Part shown: piece by piece, positions 17,548-25,898 of the stretch
Position numbering within the stretch: position 1 is the first letter of the stretch
Layout of the letters: every line of letters starts with the position of its first letter
Source: Natrinema amylolyticum
GTDB lineage: Archaea; Halobacteriota; Halobacteria; Halobacteriales; Natrialbaceae
Assembly (NCBI RefSeq): GCF_020515625.1
Contig: NZ_JAIWPJ010000002.1
Location: forward strand, 620,001-684,000
Direction of reading: 5' to 3'
Length of the DNA: 64,000 nucleotides
Notes under the pieces: generated by a model
Seen by the model: the letters and a program-made list of their open reading frames with translations, nothing else
Told to the model about the DNA's origin: nothing
Database searches by the model: none
Program-made: the position numbers and the translations under genes

Positions 17548-18175
17548 CTCGCGGGCCGCAGGACGGTTCCAACCCATTGCTACGGCAGTGCACAACCGCT
17601 CAGTGCAGCGAGTCACCGTCACACTCCGAATCGATCGGTCGGCATGCGGTGGCGCGCACTGTTGGCCGGCCGAACGAAGTGAGGTCGGCCGACAACACTG
17701 CGCGAGGGATGAGCGAGCGGAGCGAGACGCGAACATTGTGAGCGCCTCGGAACGCGAACGGTGACTAGCGGGAACCGTGAGCAGCGAGCGAATCGGTTGG
17801 GGAGGACGTGGCAATTCCCCGCTGCCACGGTAGCAGGACACTTCCGCTCACTCACGCGGACCAGAACCCTCTGTCACTTACTTTCCGAGACGGCTCTCTC
17901 GAGCGAGGCCACCGAGAGCGGAAATGAGGCGAGAGGCGAAAGGTGGGACGAGGAGACGGGTGCGGGCGTGGTCGCTCGGTTCCCGGGAACCGAGCGCGCG
18001 ACGGGCCGGAGCGACGCGCAATGCCGGTGAGACGTGAAAAGCGCCTATGCCGGCACCCGGACAAATGACTCGGCGAAATAAAAAGTCAGCGGTCGGGGCC
18101 CGACACGGCTCGCGGTCCCGTGAGGCTCATAGCCGGCTGTCCCGCACCGGTCACGACCGGTAGTCCCGCACCCGG
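17548..18175. repeat. Convergent intergenic region rich in inverted repeats
   Basis: A 628-bp stretch with no convincing gene. It contains a long imperfect stem (arms 17653-17673 and 17685-17704, 11-nt loop), a short hairpin GTGGCA/TGCCAC (17808-17828) and a perfect 24-bp palindrome (17973-17996, centre TTCCCGGGAA). About 24-bp direct repeats start at 18131 and 18155. The GAGCGAGCGGAGCGAG and CGGTTGGGGAGG strings are, as I recall, common in haloarchaeal extragenic repeats. It may contain terminators for both convergent genes. Confidence 0.6.
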
Positions 18176-19036
18176 TCACAGCCGGCGGTCTCGAAGCGCG
18201 GGGAACTCTTCGCGGACGTCCGCGACCGTTGCCGGCTCGATCTCGGTCGTGACCAGCGCCGGCTCGTCGCCGCTCGAGGCCAGCGAGACGCCCCAGGGAT
18301 CGTAGACGCTCGAGCGCCCGAGCAGTGTGGCGTCGTCGAACTCGCCGGAGCCGTTGATCGTCGCCACGTAGGCCTGGTTCTCGATCGCCCGGGCCCGCGA
18401 GAGGGTCTGCCAGTGTTCGATCCGCGGATAGGGCCACGCGCTGGGGACGAGTATCAGTTCGACGCCGTCGTCGACCAGTCGGCGATAGAGTTCGGGGAAT
18501 CGGAGGTCGTAACAGGTCGTCACGCCGACGGTAACGTCGCCGATCGCCGCCGTCTCGATGCGCTCGCCGGGGACGAGCAGGTCGGACTCCGCGGACTCGT
18601 AACCGAAGAGGTGGTGTTTCCGGTAGACCAGTCGCAGGTCACCGTCGGCGTCGAACAGCGCGGACGTGTTCGCGAGCCCCTCGTCGGCGGGGGTCTCGAC
18701 GCCCTCGGTCGCCGACAGGTCCTCGACGATGCTGCCCGCGAGGACGGCGATCCCGTGATCGGCCGCCGCCGCCCGAAGCCGGCCGAACGTCTCGCCTGCG
18801 AACGGCTCCGCGTTGCGCGCGTAGAGGTCGAACGCGAAGTACCCGACGTTGAACAGTTCCGGCAGGGCGACCAGGTCCGCGCCGCGGTCGGCGGCCCGCG
18901 ACACCGCCTCGAGCGCCCGGTCGACGTTCGCCTCGACCTCGCCGGGCTCGACGTGGATCTGTGCGAGCGCGAGCGTGAGGGAGTCCCCGCTATCGGCGTC
19001 GGAAGCGGCAACGGCGGCGTCCGTCTCGGCAGTCAT
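18176..19036 (-). CDS. Nitrilase-superfamily carbon-nitrogen hydrolase (omega-amidase-like)
   Basis: A 286-aa cytoplasmic hydrolase with the complete Glu-Lys-Cys triad: Glu in LPELFN, Lys in YRKHHLFGY, and nucleophilic Cys in TTCYDLRFPELY. The RKxHLF and CYDLRFPELYR motifs resemble the Nit2/omega-amidase branch, which hydrolyses dicarboxylic monoamides such as 2-oxoglutaramate; this substrate is inferred. The SRPBCC gene ends 27 bp upstream on the same strand, so the two may be co-transcribed. Confidence 0.9.
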   Translation of the reverse strand: MTAETDAAVAASDADSGDSLTLALAQIHVEPGEVEANVDRALEAVSRAADRGADLVALPELFNVGYFAFDLYARNAEPFAGETFGRLRAAAADHGIAVLAGSIVEDLSATEGVETPADEGLANTSALFDADGDLRLVYRKHHLFGYESAESDLLVPGERIETAAIGDVTVGVTTCYDLRFPELYRRLVDDGVELILVPSAWPYPRIEHWQTLSRARAIENQAYVATINGSGEFDDATLLGRSSVYDPWGVSLASSGDEPALVTTEIEPATVADVREEFPALRDRRL

Positions 19037-19063
19037 GGTTCCACCGTGGTCGCCCCACCACCC

Positions 19064-19498
19064 TTACTGTGTCGTCTGCAGGTCCCGCTCGAGGGCGCGC
19101 TGGAGGTTCCGGAGCTCCGAGTCGAGATTGCGCTTGAAGAACTTCTCGACGCCCGGCAGTTTGCCGTCGACGACGAAGTGATTCTCGAGGCGAGTGCCGT
19201 CCTCGGTGTCGACGATCTCGTGTTCGCCGGTGACCTCCATCACTTTGGATTTGCCGACGAATTTGACGTACTCGGGCGGCCTGCGCGTGACGTCTTCGGT
19301 GTTTACCGTCACGGTTTTCCGCACGAGCGGGATGGGAAGTTTCACCTGCCAGGTTACTCGGCGTCCGTCCGAATCGTCGACGGAGTACTCCTGGACGACG
19401 CTGATCGCCCGGGCGCGATTCGCCGGATCAGCGATGAACTCCCAAACCCGCTCGGGCGACGCCGCCACCTCGAACGACCGGTCGACCCGTACAGTCAT
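19064..19498 (-). CDS. SRPBCC/START-like ligand-binding protein
   Basis: A 144-aa single-domain protein. The N-terminal strand MTVRVDRSFEVAASPERVWE followed by FIADP is typical of polyketide cyclase/CoxG-like SRPBCC folds with a hydrophobic pocket. A long C-terminal helix (EKFFKRNLDSELRNLQRALE) closes the fold. It is the probable first gene of a two-gene unit with the nitrilase. The ligand is unknown. Confidence 0.8.
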   Translation of the reverse strand: MTVRVDRSFEVAASPERVWEFIADPANRARAISVVQEYSVDDSDGRRVTWQVKLPIPLVRKTVTVNTEDVTRRPPEYVKFVGKSKVMEVTGEHEIVDTEDGTRLENHFVVDGKLPGVEKFFKRNLDSELRNLQRALERDLQTTQ

Positions 19499-19624
19499 GC
19501 CCCTACGTGTGCGATTGTCGGATAAAAAGACCGTGGACCGCGTGCGGTTTCCGCCGCCGATTCGAGCGGTGCCATCGGGTCCCGAGTGGCTCGAGGCTGA
19601 ACAGGAGCCCTAAGTCGATGCCGG

Positions 19625-19849
19625 TCAACTGATCGTCACCTTCCAGGTGGTCGACCGTGCTCGACCCCATTTTTCGATGTCGACTTCGTCCGTCTTCTCC
19701 GCGAGATGGGGAAGGCGAGCGCCGACCTGTTTCGACGAGAGTCCGATCGCATCCGCGATATTTTTCGCCCGGAAGTACTGCTCGCCGCGGGCGGCGCTGT
19801 CGCGGAGGTACGAGATGATTCGCTGCTCTTCGTCGGAGTAATCGGTCAT
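19625..19849 (-). CDS. Small winged-helix protein (DUF7123-like)
   Basis: A 74-aa protein. YSDEEQRIISYLRDSAARGE, then RAKNIADAIGLSSKQVGARL (helix-turn-helix) and WGRARSTTWKVTIS (wing) describe a minimal winged helix. It is widespread in haloarchaea and uncharacterised. It is probably a DNA-binding regulator. Confidence 0.75.
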   Translation of the reverse strand: MTDYSDEEQRIISYLRDSAARGEQYFRAKNIADAIGLSSKQVGARLPHLAEKTDEVDIEKWGRARSTTWKVTIS

Positions 19850-19972
19850 CGTCCGTACGTCGGTATAGGTGGTCGCCGGTCTTAACTCTTAACGGCCGGT
19901 ACGGCCTCTGGTCCGACGCGGATCACGAGTGGTCCGCGGCTTCGGTCGTCGTCAGGCCGGTTCGATACCGGT

Positions 19973-20158
19973 TCAGTGCCAGTAGAGGTGGATGCCGACG
20001 ACCGCCAGCGAGCTAAAGAGAACGGCCGCAGCGAAGCCCCACGCCGCCGTCACGTCCGGCGCGCCGGTGTACATCAACAGTGCGCCGATCACCGCGAGCG
20101 CGCCCAGTGCGAGCGCCAGTCCAACGCCCTTGTCCGTCGTCTCAGTTTCCGTAGCCAT
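19973..20158 (-). CDS. Small two-helix membrane protein (DUF7525-like)
   Basis: A 61-aa protein with two hydrophobic helices (about 12-32 and 35-57) and a short acidic N-terminus MATETETTDKG. The ATG at 20158 is chosen because a start 13 codons upstream would add a charged leader not seen in relatives. The function is unknown. Confidence 0.65.
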   Translation of the reverse strand: MATETETTDKGVGLALALGALAVIGALLMYTGAPDVTAAWGFAAAVLFSSLAVVGIHLYWH

Positions 20159-20299
20159 GCCCGGGCGTTGTGTGTGGGGTCTCTTAACTTCACTCATTCC
20201 TGAGCGAGCGACGGCACCGAACGGCGGACCGTCGCTCGGCTGACCGACGCGGTCGATCGAACGGAAAGAGAGCGGATCGAGTCTCCCCGTCGCGTTCGG

Positions 20300-21331
20300 T
20301 TACTTGATCGTCGTGTGCTCGGACTCCTCGTTGAGCGCGAGGTTCGCCGCGATTTCGGCGCTTCGCATCGCGTACTGGGCGGTCTGCTGGAGACTGACCA
20401 GCACCTCGCGGACCCGAAGCAGGTCCTCGTTGTCCATCTCCGGGAGCCCGGTGAGGATCTCCTGCTCGACGTCGGAGATATCGTGGAACAGCGCCCGGAC
20501 CTCGTTGGACTTGTCGTAGTCGCGTTCGACGGCCGCCTCGACGGCCTTGGACGTGATCTCGTCGACCAGCTCGTTCAGCTCCCGGATCTCGCGCATCACC
20601 GAGCTGTCGACGTTCAGGGCGTGACCTTCGGTCTCGATGACGATGTCGGCGATGTCCTCGCCGTTGTCGGCGGTCAACTCGAGGTTCTTCGCGATCGAGC
20701 GATAGCCGATCAGCGGGAACCCGGTGTTGAGGCCGACGGCGCGCGCGAGGTTGGGGTTCTGGTAGGCCGTAAAGATCAGGCGAAGCAAGAGCACGAAGAT
20801 CTTGTTTGCCTGTCGTTCCCGGTTCAGGGCGCGCTGGGCCAGGTCGGGGTTGCCGTGGGCGAGCGCTTTGATCCCCTCACCGCGCATCGTCTGGCCGGTC
20901 CGCTCGAGGCGCTCGAGGAGGTTGTCGAGCGTGAAGTCCTCGGGATCGACCGAGCAGCGAATCGAGATGCTCTCTGGCGTCTCCTCGATGACTCCCAGTC
21001 CCATCAGCTGCGTCTCGGCCTGATAGACCGCGTTGATGTGATCGGACTCGAGCGCGCCGTCTTCGCGTTCGATGCGGATGATGCGCCGTCCGAGGACGTA
21101 CTGGGCGACGATCGCGCGCTCGACGGCGTCGGCGTCGAGATCGTCGGTGTGAATGATCGCTTCCGTCTCCTCCGAGCTGGCGGACTCGGGCATCACGGTG
21201 AGGGTCCCTTTCCCGCTGGTTCGAAGCGAGACCTCGTCACCCTTCTCGACGCCGTGTTCCGACGCCCACTCCGCGGGGAGCGTCATCGCGAGCGTCGACG
21301 GACCGAGTCGTTGCACTTTCCGCGTTTCCAT
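20300..21331 (-). CDS. phoU: PhoU-domain regulator with N-terminal AbrB/SpoVT domain
   Basis: A 343-aa protein. Residues 1-45 (METRKVQRLGPSTLAMTLPA...) form an AbrB/MazE-type DNA-binding hairpin. The rest holds two PhoU helical-bundle repeats (about 105-210 and 225-335, with E.xA...NR and D...E motifs). AbrB-PhoU fusions are the haloarchaeal form of phosphate-uptake regulators. No pst transporter genes adjoin it, so the target is unclear. The upstream gap has several TATA-like stretches. Confidence 0.9.
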   Translation of the reverse strand: METRKVQRLGPSTLAMTLPAEWASEHGVEKGDEVSLRTSGKGTLTVMPESASSEETEAIIHTDDLDADAVERAIVAQYVLGRRIIRIEREDGALESDHINAVYQAETQLMGLGVIEETPESISIRCSVDPEDFTLDNLLERLERTGQTMRGEGIKALAHGNPDLAQRALNRERQANKIFVLLLRLIFTAYQNPNLARAVGLNTGFPLIGYRSIAKNLELTADNGEDIADIVIETEGHALNVDSSVMREIRELNELVDEITSKAVEAAVERDYDKSNEVRALFHDISDVEQEILTGLPEMDNEDLLRVREVLVSLQQTAQYAMRSAEIAANLALNEESEHTTIK

Positions 21332-21505
21332 ACGACACCGTAGGAGGGACCCGACCTTAATCTTGACTATATGGTCATTATCCAGGAACGAATCGTTATA
21401 TGGTTGTTTTCAGTGACCGTTTCAACATCGACCTTATATAATTACGTCTGACGGGGACTACCCTTAGTCGCTACGGGGGTCCCCTGTAGTCATTATGGAG
21501 ACTCC
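21332..21505. promoter_or_regulatory. AT-rich divergent-side leader region between ATP-NAD kinase-like gene and phoU
   Basis: An AT-rich gap upstream of phoU and just past the stop of the ATP-NAD kinase-like gene, which is read from the other side. It has TATA-like GTTATATGG (about 21394) and CTTATATAATTA (about 21431). GGGGACTAC...GTAGTC segments (21454-21494) could pair. Which gene each TATA serves is unclear; plus-strand elements have no annotated plus-strand gene here. Confidence 0.35.
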
Positions 21506-22699
21506 CTAGACGACGTTCACGAGTCGGGTCGTAAACCGGCCGGTTCGAACCCGCAGCCAGCCGCGGAGTTCGTCGTCGAGTTCCGCGTCGTCGGTATCGA
21601 CGCGCAACGAATCGATGTCGTCGAGTTTCTCGCCGGCGGCGACGACCGCGATGTCGTCGGCCCGCCGGATCACTGCGGGCGAAATCTGGTGATTGCCTCG
21701 ACCGAAAACGAACCCCTGTCCGCCGATCGGCGAGACGACGATCGTGATCGGGTCCGCGAGGACGTCGAGAATGTCGGATTCCGCGGCGTCGCGGGCGAGT
21801 AGCTCCCCGCGCTCGGCCGCTTGATCGCCCGCGTCGCCGTCCGAGTCCTCCGTTTCGGCGGCTCGCCAGACGTCGACGCCCAGCGGTGAGGGGTCGATCC
21901 CTAACTCCGTCTCGATCGCGCCGACGGTACTGCCGGGGCCGAAGACGTAGGTTCGGCCGGGCTCGACTTCGCGCGCGAACCCCGCGGCCAGCGAGTCGAC
22001 GCTCCCGCTCGAGACCTGTTTGCCCGACTGGACGGCCGGCGCGACGGGGACCGGCACGATGGCTTTGAGCTCCGTCCGGACCTCGCCCTCGCGGTACGCG
22101 TCCTCGTCGATGTCGTTGACTTCGCGAGGCTCGACGCGGTCGAACTCGGCGGCGATCCGGCCGGCGTCGGCCGGCGTCACGCCGAAGACCGACGAGTAGA
22201 TCTTGACGCCGGCCGGCACGCCGAGCATCGGCGTGTCGTCGCTCTCGCCGCGCTCCGCCTCGAGCACTTCGGCGACGTCGACCGCGGTGCCGTCGCCGCC
22301 GACGAAGAAGACGAGATCGACATCGCGCTCGAGCAGCGCTCGAACGGCCGCCCGGGTATCGGCCGCCGTCGTCTCCGCGGTCGCTGGTTCGGTTGCGCTC
22401 GTCGAATCGCTCGGTTCGGTCGATTCGGCTCCGCGGCTTCTCTCCGCCGGATCGTAGACGATTTCGGGCTCGTAGCCGGCGTCTCTCGCCGCGCGCTCGC
22501 CCATCACACCCGCGGCCGTGTAGACGGTGAGGTCGGGCGCGCGTCGGTGCAGCGATCGCAGCGCCTCGCGCGCCCGATCCGGCGCTCGCGGCTCGGCACC
22601 GCGGCGACGCGCCTCCGCGACGTTTCCGTCGGTCCCCTTCAGCCCGACCCGGCCGCCCATCCCCGCGATCGGATTGACGACGACACCGATGGACTCCAT
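21506..22699 (-). CDS. ATP-NAD kinase family protein (AcoX-like)
   Basis: A 397-aa COG3199-type protein. It starts MESIGVVVNPIAGMGGRVGL and has the NAD-kinase nucleotide motif VGGDGTAVDV (about 133-142) and LGVPAGVKIYSSVFG. An acidic Ser/Thr/Glu-rich insertion (about 85-115) and another near 270-295 are halophile-type loops. The family phosphorylates NAD or a related diol; the activity here is unproven. It is monocistronic. Confidence 0.85.
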   Translation of the reverse strand: MESIGVVVNPIAGMGGRVGLKGTDGNVAEARRRGAEPRAPDRAREALRSLHRRAPDLTVYTAAGVMGERAARDAGYEPEIVYDPAERSRGAESTEPSDSTSATEPATAETTAADTRAAVRALLERDVDLVFFVGGDGTAVDVAEVLEAERGESDDTPMLGVPAGVKIYSSVFGVTPADAGRIAAEFDRVEPREVNDIDEDAYREGEVRTELKAIVPVPVAPAVQSGKQVSSGSVDSLAAGFAREVEPGRTYVFGPGSTVGAIETELGIDPSPLGVDVWRAAETEDSDGDAGDQAAERGELLARDAAESDILDVLADPITIVVSPIGGQGFVFGRGNHQISPAVIRRADDIAVVAAGEKLDDIDSLRVDTDDAELDDELRGWLRVRTGRFTTRLVNVV

Positions 22700-22849
22700 A
22701 GCGAGACGTGGGGACGCCAGTGGGAAAGCCGTATCGTAGGGAGACCGTCGGAGCCGCGTCTCGAGAGGACACCGTGTTCGTACTCGAGACCGTTCGGGGA
22801 TCGGCCCGGTTTCTGAAAGGTTAAGAGGGATGCGAACCGATCGCCGACC

Positions 22850-22984
22850 ATGTCTGCACTGATCGAGGCCGCCGTTCTCGCGACGGAAACGGAACCGGAG
22901 CTGCCGATGGCGATCGTCGGCTGGGGCGCGCTCGCCCTGGGCCTGCTCGTGACGATCGCCTGGATGATCTCGTTCTACCGCTAG
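22850..22984 (+). CDS. Small single-helix membrane protein (44 aa)
   Basis: A 44-codon frame, ATG 22850 to TAG 22984, in the gap between two minus-strand genes. It has an acidic N-terminus (ATETEPELP) and one strong hydrophobic helix (AIVGWGALALGLLVTIAWMI) ending SFYR. Composition and an intact start and stop support a real small gene. No family is recognised. Confidence 0.6.
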   Translation: MSALIEAAVLATETEPELPMAIVGWGALALGLLVTIAWMISFYR

Positions 22985-22999
22985 CTCCCGCCTCCGTCC

Positions 23000-23683
23000 T
23001 CACGGTGAGTCGACCCGTTCATGGAGCCACGCGGCCGCCTCCGCGACGGTCTCCTCGTCGGGCCCCTCGAGTTCGATCCGGACCGACTCGCCCGGGTAGC
23101 TGCCGACGGAGACGTCGAACCGCTCGCGGAGCGCTGCGATCCGATCGAGCAGCGCGCTCTCGGGCTCGTCGGCGACGACCGCGTCTCGATACGTCGGCGT
23201 GCCCGTGAACTCCTCGGCGATCGACTCGAACATCGCTTTCATCTCCGAGGGGACGCCGGGGAGGACGTAGACGCCCTCGAGAACCGCGCCGGGGGCGACG
23301 CCGGTCTCGTTGTGCAGCGCTCGCGCGCCCGCTGGGAGGTCCGCCGTTCCCGACGCGAGGTCGTCGCGGGTGTAGCCGTCCTCCTCGAGCCAGGCGAGGG
23401 CGACGTCGTGCTCTTCGACTGACCTGCCGAGCGCGGCCGCGACGCCGTCCATGGTGACGTCGTCGTGGGTCGGCCCGAGGCCGCCGGTAACGATGACGGC
23501 GTCGTACTCGGCGCGGTACTCGTTGACGACACGGGCGATATCGTTGACCCGATCCGGGACCGTGGTCACCCGCTCGACGGTGACGCCGCGACCGGCGAGG
23601 CGTTCGCAGAGCCACGTGGCGTTCGTGTCCGTCGTTCGTCCGGCGAGCAGTTCGTCTCCGACCGTTACGACCGCGACATTCAT
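23000..23683 (-). CDS. CinA-like molybdopterin-binding-domain protein
   Basis: A 227-aa protein made of a MoCF/CinA N-terminal domain. Motifs are VTVGDELLAGRTTDTNATWL, VTGGLGPTHDDVT and LPGVPSEMK. The C-terminal nicotinamide-nucleotide amidase domain of bacterial CinA is absent, as usual in archaeal versions. Those enzymes hydrolyse ADP-ribose or act in pyridine-nucleotide repair; the role here is inferred. The ATG at 23683 is chosen; the long upstream open frame is not coding. Confidence 0.87.
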   Translation of the reverse strand: MNVAVVTVGDELLAGRTTDTNATWLCERLAGRGVTVERVTTVPDRVNDIARVVNEYRAEYDAVIVTGGLGPTHDDVTMDGVAAALGRSVEEHDVALAWLEEDGYTRDDLASGTADLPAGARALHNETGVAPGAVLEGVYVLPGVPSEMKAMFESIAEEFTGTPTYRDAVVADEPESALLDRIAALRERFDVSVGSYPGESVRIELEGPDEETVAEAAAWLHERVDSP

Positions 23684-23864
23684 ACCGCCTCGTTCGAGCC
23701 CGCCCTTCAAATGGGTCTCGCCCTCCTTGCCGCTGTCGTCGCGGTCGAACCTTCGATCGAAGCGCGATTGCTCGCAGAGAAATACAATATATCCTGACTG
23801 TCTCATAAAGGAGTACTCTCGGTAACCATAAGATTCAATCCAGATTATTGGTAAGAGGGAGAGT

Positions 23865-24221
23865 ATGTCTCGGGGTCGAACAGAATACAACGAGGTGGAT
23901 TCGGCTGCAGTCCTCTCTGCGCTGGGGAACAAATATAGCGCAGAAATCCTCTGTGCGGCGGGAACACCGAAATCGGCACAAGCACTGAGCAAGGATATCG
24001 AGATTCCGATCGCGACCTGCTATCGTCGAATCGAAGAACTCGTCAATGCCGGGTTGTTGACCTGCGAGGGGCGCCAACTCTCCGAGGAGGGGCGACGAAC
24101 GAACATCTACCGACGAACGTTGGACGAGATCGAAATCGACTTCTCCGACGACGATCCCGCGTTCTCGCGGAAACGCCGTACTGAGGCGAAAAACCAGTTA
24201 CAGGACCAACTCGAGGACTAA
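23865..24221 (+). CDS. ArsR-like winged-helix transcriptional regulator
   Basis: A 118-aa protein. A helix-turn-helix at about 33-62 (TPKSAQALSKDIEIPIATCY) and a wing are followed by a short acidic C-terminal helix. The LSALGNKYSAEILCAAG start resembles haloarchaeal ArsR/TrmB-type repressors. It has slightly lower GC and an AT-rich upstream region. The target is unknown. Confidence 0.8.
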   Translation: MSRGRTEYNEVDSAAVLSALGNKYSAEILCAAGTPKSAQALSKDIEIPIATCYRRIEELVNAGLLTCEGRQLSEEGRRTNIYRRTLDEIEIDFSDDDPAFSRKRRTEAKNQLQDQLED

Positions 24222-24325
24222 GACCGAACGCCGCCTGCTCTCGGACGGGAGAGCGACGCATAGCGACGGGCGGAGGATCCGACTGCCGATTCGGCTTTCG
24301 AGACGCGGCGATGCGTTACCGCGTG

Positions 24326-24400
24326 TTCTATCTGCCGGCACAGCGGTGGCTTTGGGATGTCAGAACAGTGAAAGATTTGGGATGTCAGCACAGCGGACGC
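24326..24400. repeat. Degenerate 25-bp tandem repeats upstream of queD
   Basis: Units at 24326, 24351 and 24376 (the last two matching 17 of 18 bases, TTTGGGATGTCAG[AC]ACAG), with weaker CACAGCGGAC copies to about 24450. The 24222-24585 gap holds no convincing gene. A TATA-like CTTAAGTA (about 24556) precedes queD. Confidence 0.5.
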
Positions 24401-24585
24401 GTTGAACGGCCGGCACAAGCAGTTCGAACCGTCGACACAGCGGACGGCAGTCGGTCGCACGGCGGTGTCAGTTGTTCGCTCCTCAGGACCTCGGTCGGAA
24501 CTCACACCTGTCCGCGGCCACCGATGTCGTTCCCCGGCCATCGCCGTTCGGTCATCCTTAAGTATTCTCGGAGGAATACGGTGGT

Positions 24586-25077
24586 ATGACCGTACCAGTC
24601 GATGACCGCGACGCTGCATCCGATGCTGCGACGGACACTGCAACGGACGATGCAATCGTCGGGACCCATCGCGTCCTCCACGTCGGGCGAGATCGCCCCA
24701 TCCGTATCAGCGCCGGTCACCGGATACGACACCACGACGGCAAGTGTTCTCGGCCCCACGGCCACAACTACGAGGTCGCCGTCACCGTCGCGGGACGCCT
24801 GACCGAGGAGGGGTGGGTGGCGGACAAAGGAGATATTACCGACGTAATATCTGAGTGGGATCACATGTTCCTGCTCGAGGCGGGCGACCCCCTCGTCGAG
24901 GCCTTCGAAGCGGCCGGCGACGCCGACGGGGTCGTCGTCCTCGAACACCCGCCGACCGCGGAAGTGATGAGCGTGCTCTTGGAACGGAAACTCGAGGCGG
25001 CCCTGCCCGAGACGGTCACCGACGTCGCCGTTCAGGTGAACGAGACGAGCGAACTCTGCGGCGGGAGCGAGATCTGA
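24586..25077 (+). CDS. queD: 6-carboxy-5,6,7,8-tetrahydropterin synthase
   Basis: A 163-aa T-fold enzyme that converts dihydroneopterin triphosphate to CPH4, the second step toward preQ0, the archaeosine precursor in tRNA. The zinc/catalytic elements are SAGHRI (H45), C54, and HGHNYEV (H58, H60), with the substrate-anchoring Glu in VNETSEL. About 25 N-terminal Asp/Ala-rich residues are a halophilic extension. queE starts two bases after its stop. Confidence 0.93.
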   Translation: MTVPVDDRDAASDAATDTATDDAIVGTHRVLHVGRDRPIRISAGHRIRHHDGKCSRPHGHNYEVAVTVAGRLTEEGWVADKGDITDVISEWDHMFLLEAGDPLVEAFEAAGDADGVVVLEHPPTAEVMSVLLERKLEAALPETVTDVAVQVNETSELCGGSEI

Positions 25078-25078
25078 G

Positions 25079-25879
25079 ATGCCGGTATCCGATTCGGTCG
25101 ACCGCGAGTCCGACGGCGAGACCGACGTTACCGCCGAAACCGGAGACGGCGAATCGGCCGCGGGGCTCCCGATCAACGAACTGTTCTACTCCCTGCAGGG
25201 GGAGGGCACCCTCGCCGGCGTGCCGTCGGTGTTCGTCCGTACGAGCGGCTGTAACCTCCGGTGTTGGTTCTGTGACTCCTATCACACCTCCTGGGAGCCG
25301 ACCCACGCTCAGATGCATCTCGATGAGATCCTCGGCGAGATCGAGTCTCACGACGCCGATCACGTGGTCCTCACCGGCGGGGAACCGCTGCTCCACGAGG
25401 AGAGCACCGCCCTGCTCGAGGCCCTCGACGAGCGGGGGTATCACACCACCGTCGAGACCAACGGGACGATCTATCGGGACGCACCGATCGACCTCGCGTC
25501 CGTGAGCCCGAAACTCGAGAGCAGTACGCCGACGCCCGAGCGCGATCCCAAAGGGGAGGGCGAGTGGGAAGCGCGCCACGAGCGCGACCGGATCGATATG
25601 GATTCGCTCGCCCGACTCGTAGAGAGCTACGACGTTCAGTTGAAGTTCGTCGTGACCGACGCCGAGGACATGCCGGAGATCCTCGACCTCCTCGCGGACC
25701 TCCGCGACGCCGCCGACGTTCCGGTCGGCGACGACGACGTCCTCCTGATGCCCGAAGGGGCGACTCGAGAGCGACTCGCGGAGACCCGCACTCGCGTCGC
25801 GGACCTCGCGATGGAGTACGGCTTCCGTTACACGCCGCGACTGCACGTCGACCTCTGGAACGACGCGCCCGAAACATAA
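25079..25879 (+). CDS. queE: 7-carboxy-7-deazaguanine synthase (radical SAM)
   Basis: A 266-aa radical-SAM enzyme that contracts CPH4 to CDG. The cluster motif is CNLRCWFC (C58, C62, C65: CX3CX2C), preceded by FYSLQGEGTLAG, the family's signature, and followed by LTGGEPLL. An acidic loop at about 147-170 is inserted relative to bacterial enzymes. It is the middle gene of queD-queE-queC. Confidence 0.94.
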   Translation: MPVSDSVDRESDGETDVTAETGDGESAAGLPINELFYSLQGEGTLAGVPSVFVRTSGCNLRCWFCDSYHTSWEPTHAQMHLDEILGEIESHDADHVVLTGGEPLLHEESTALLEALDERGYHTTVETNGTIYRDAPIDLASVSPKLESSTPTPERDPKGEGEWEARHERDRIDMDSLARLVESYDVQLKFVVTDAEDMPEILDLLADLRDAADVPVGDDDVLLMPEGATRERLAETRTRVADLAMEYGFRYTPRLHVDLWNDAPET

Positions 25880-25898
25880 GCAGCCGATTCGAACCACC

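Noticed and set aside
17548-18175. Insertion sequence remnant
   Set aside because: Despite inverted repeats there is no transposase fragment, target-site duplication or pair of matching terminal repeats at the edges.
21471-22772. A 433-codon open frame overlapping the ATP-NAD kinase-like gene in another frame
   Set aside because: Its product is mostly Arg, as in frame-shifted reading of GC-rich coding DNA, while the other frame carries GGDGT and further kinase motifs.
23684-23992. N-terminal extension of the CinA-like protein
   Set aside because: The extension has no family similarity and would overlap the promoter and start of the ArsR-like gene; MNVAVVTVGDEL is the canonical start.
25880-25898. 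tRNA T-loop-like string GATTCGAACCACC
   Set aside because: No acceptor stem, D-arm or anticodon arm can be folded around it; it lies between queE and queC.
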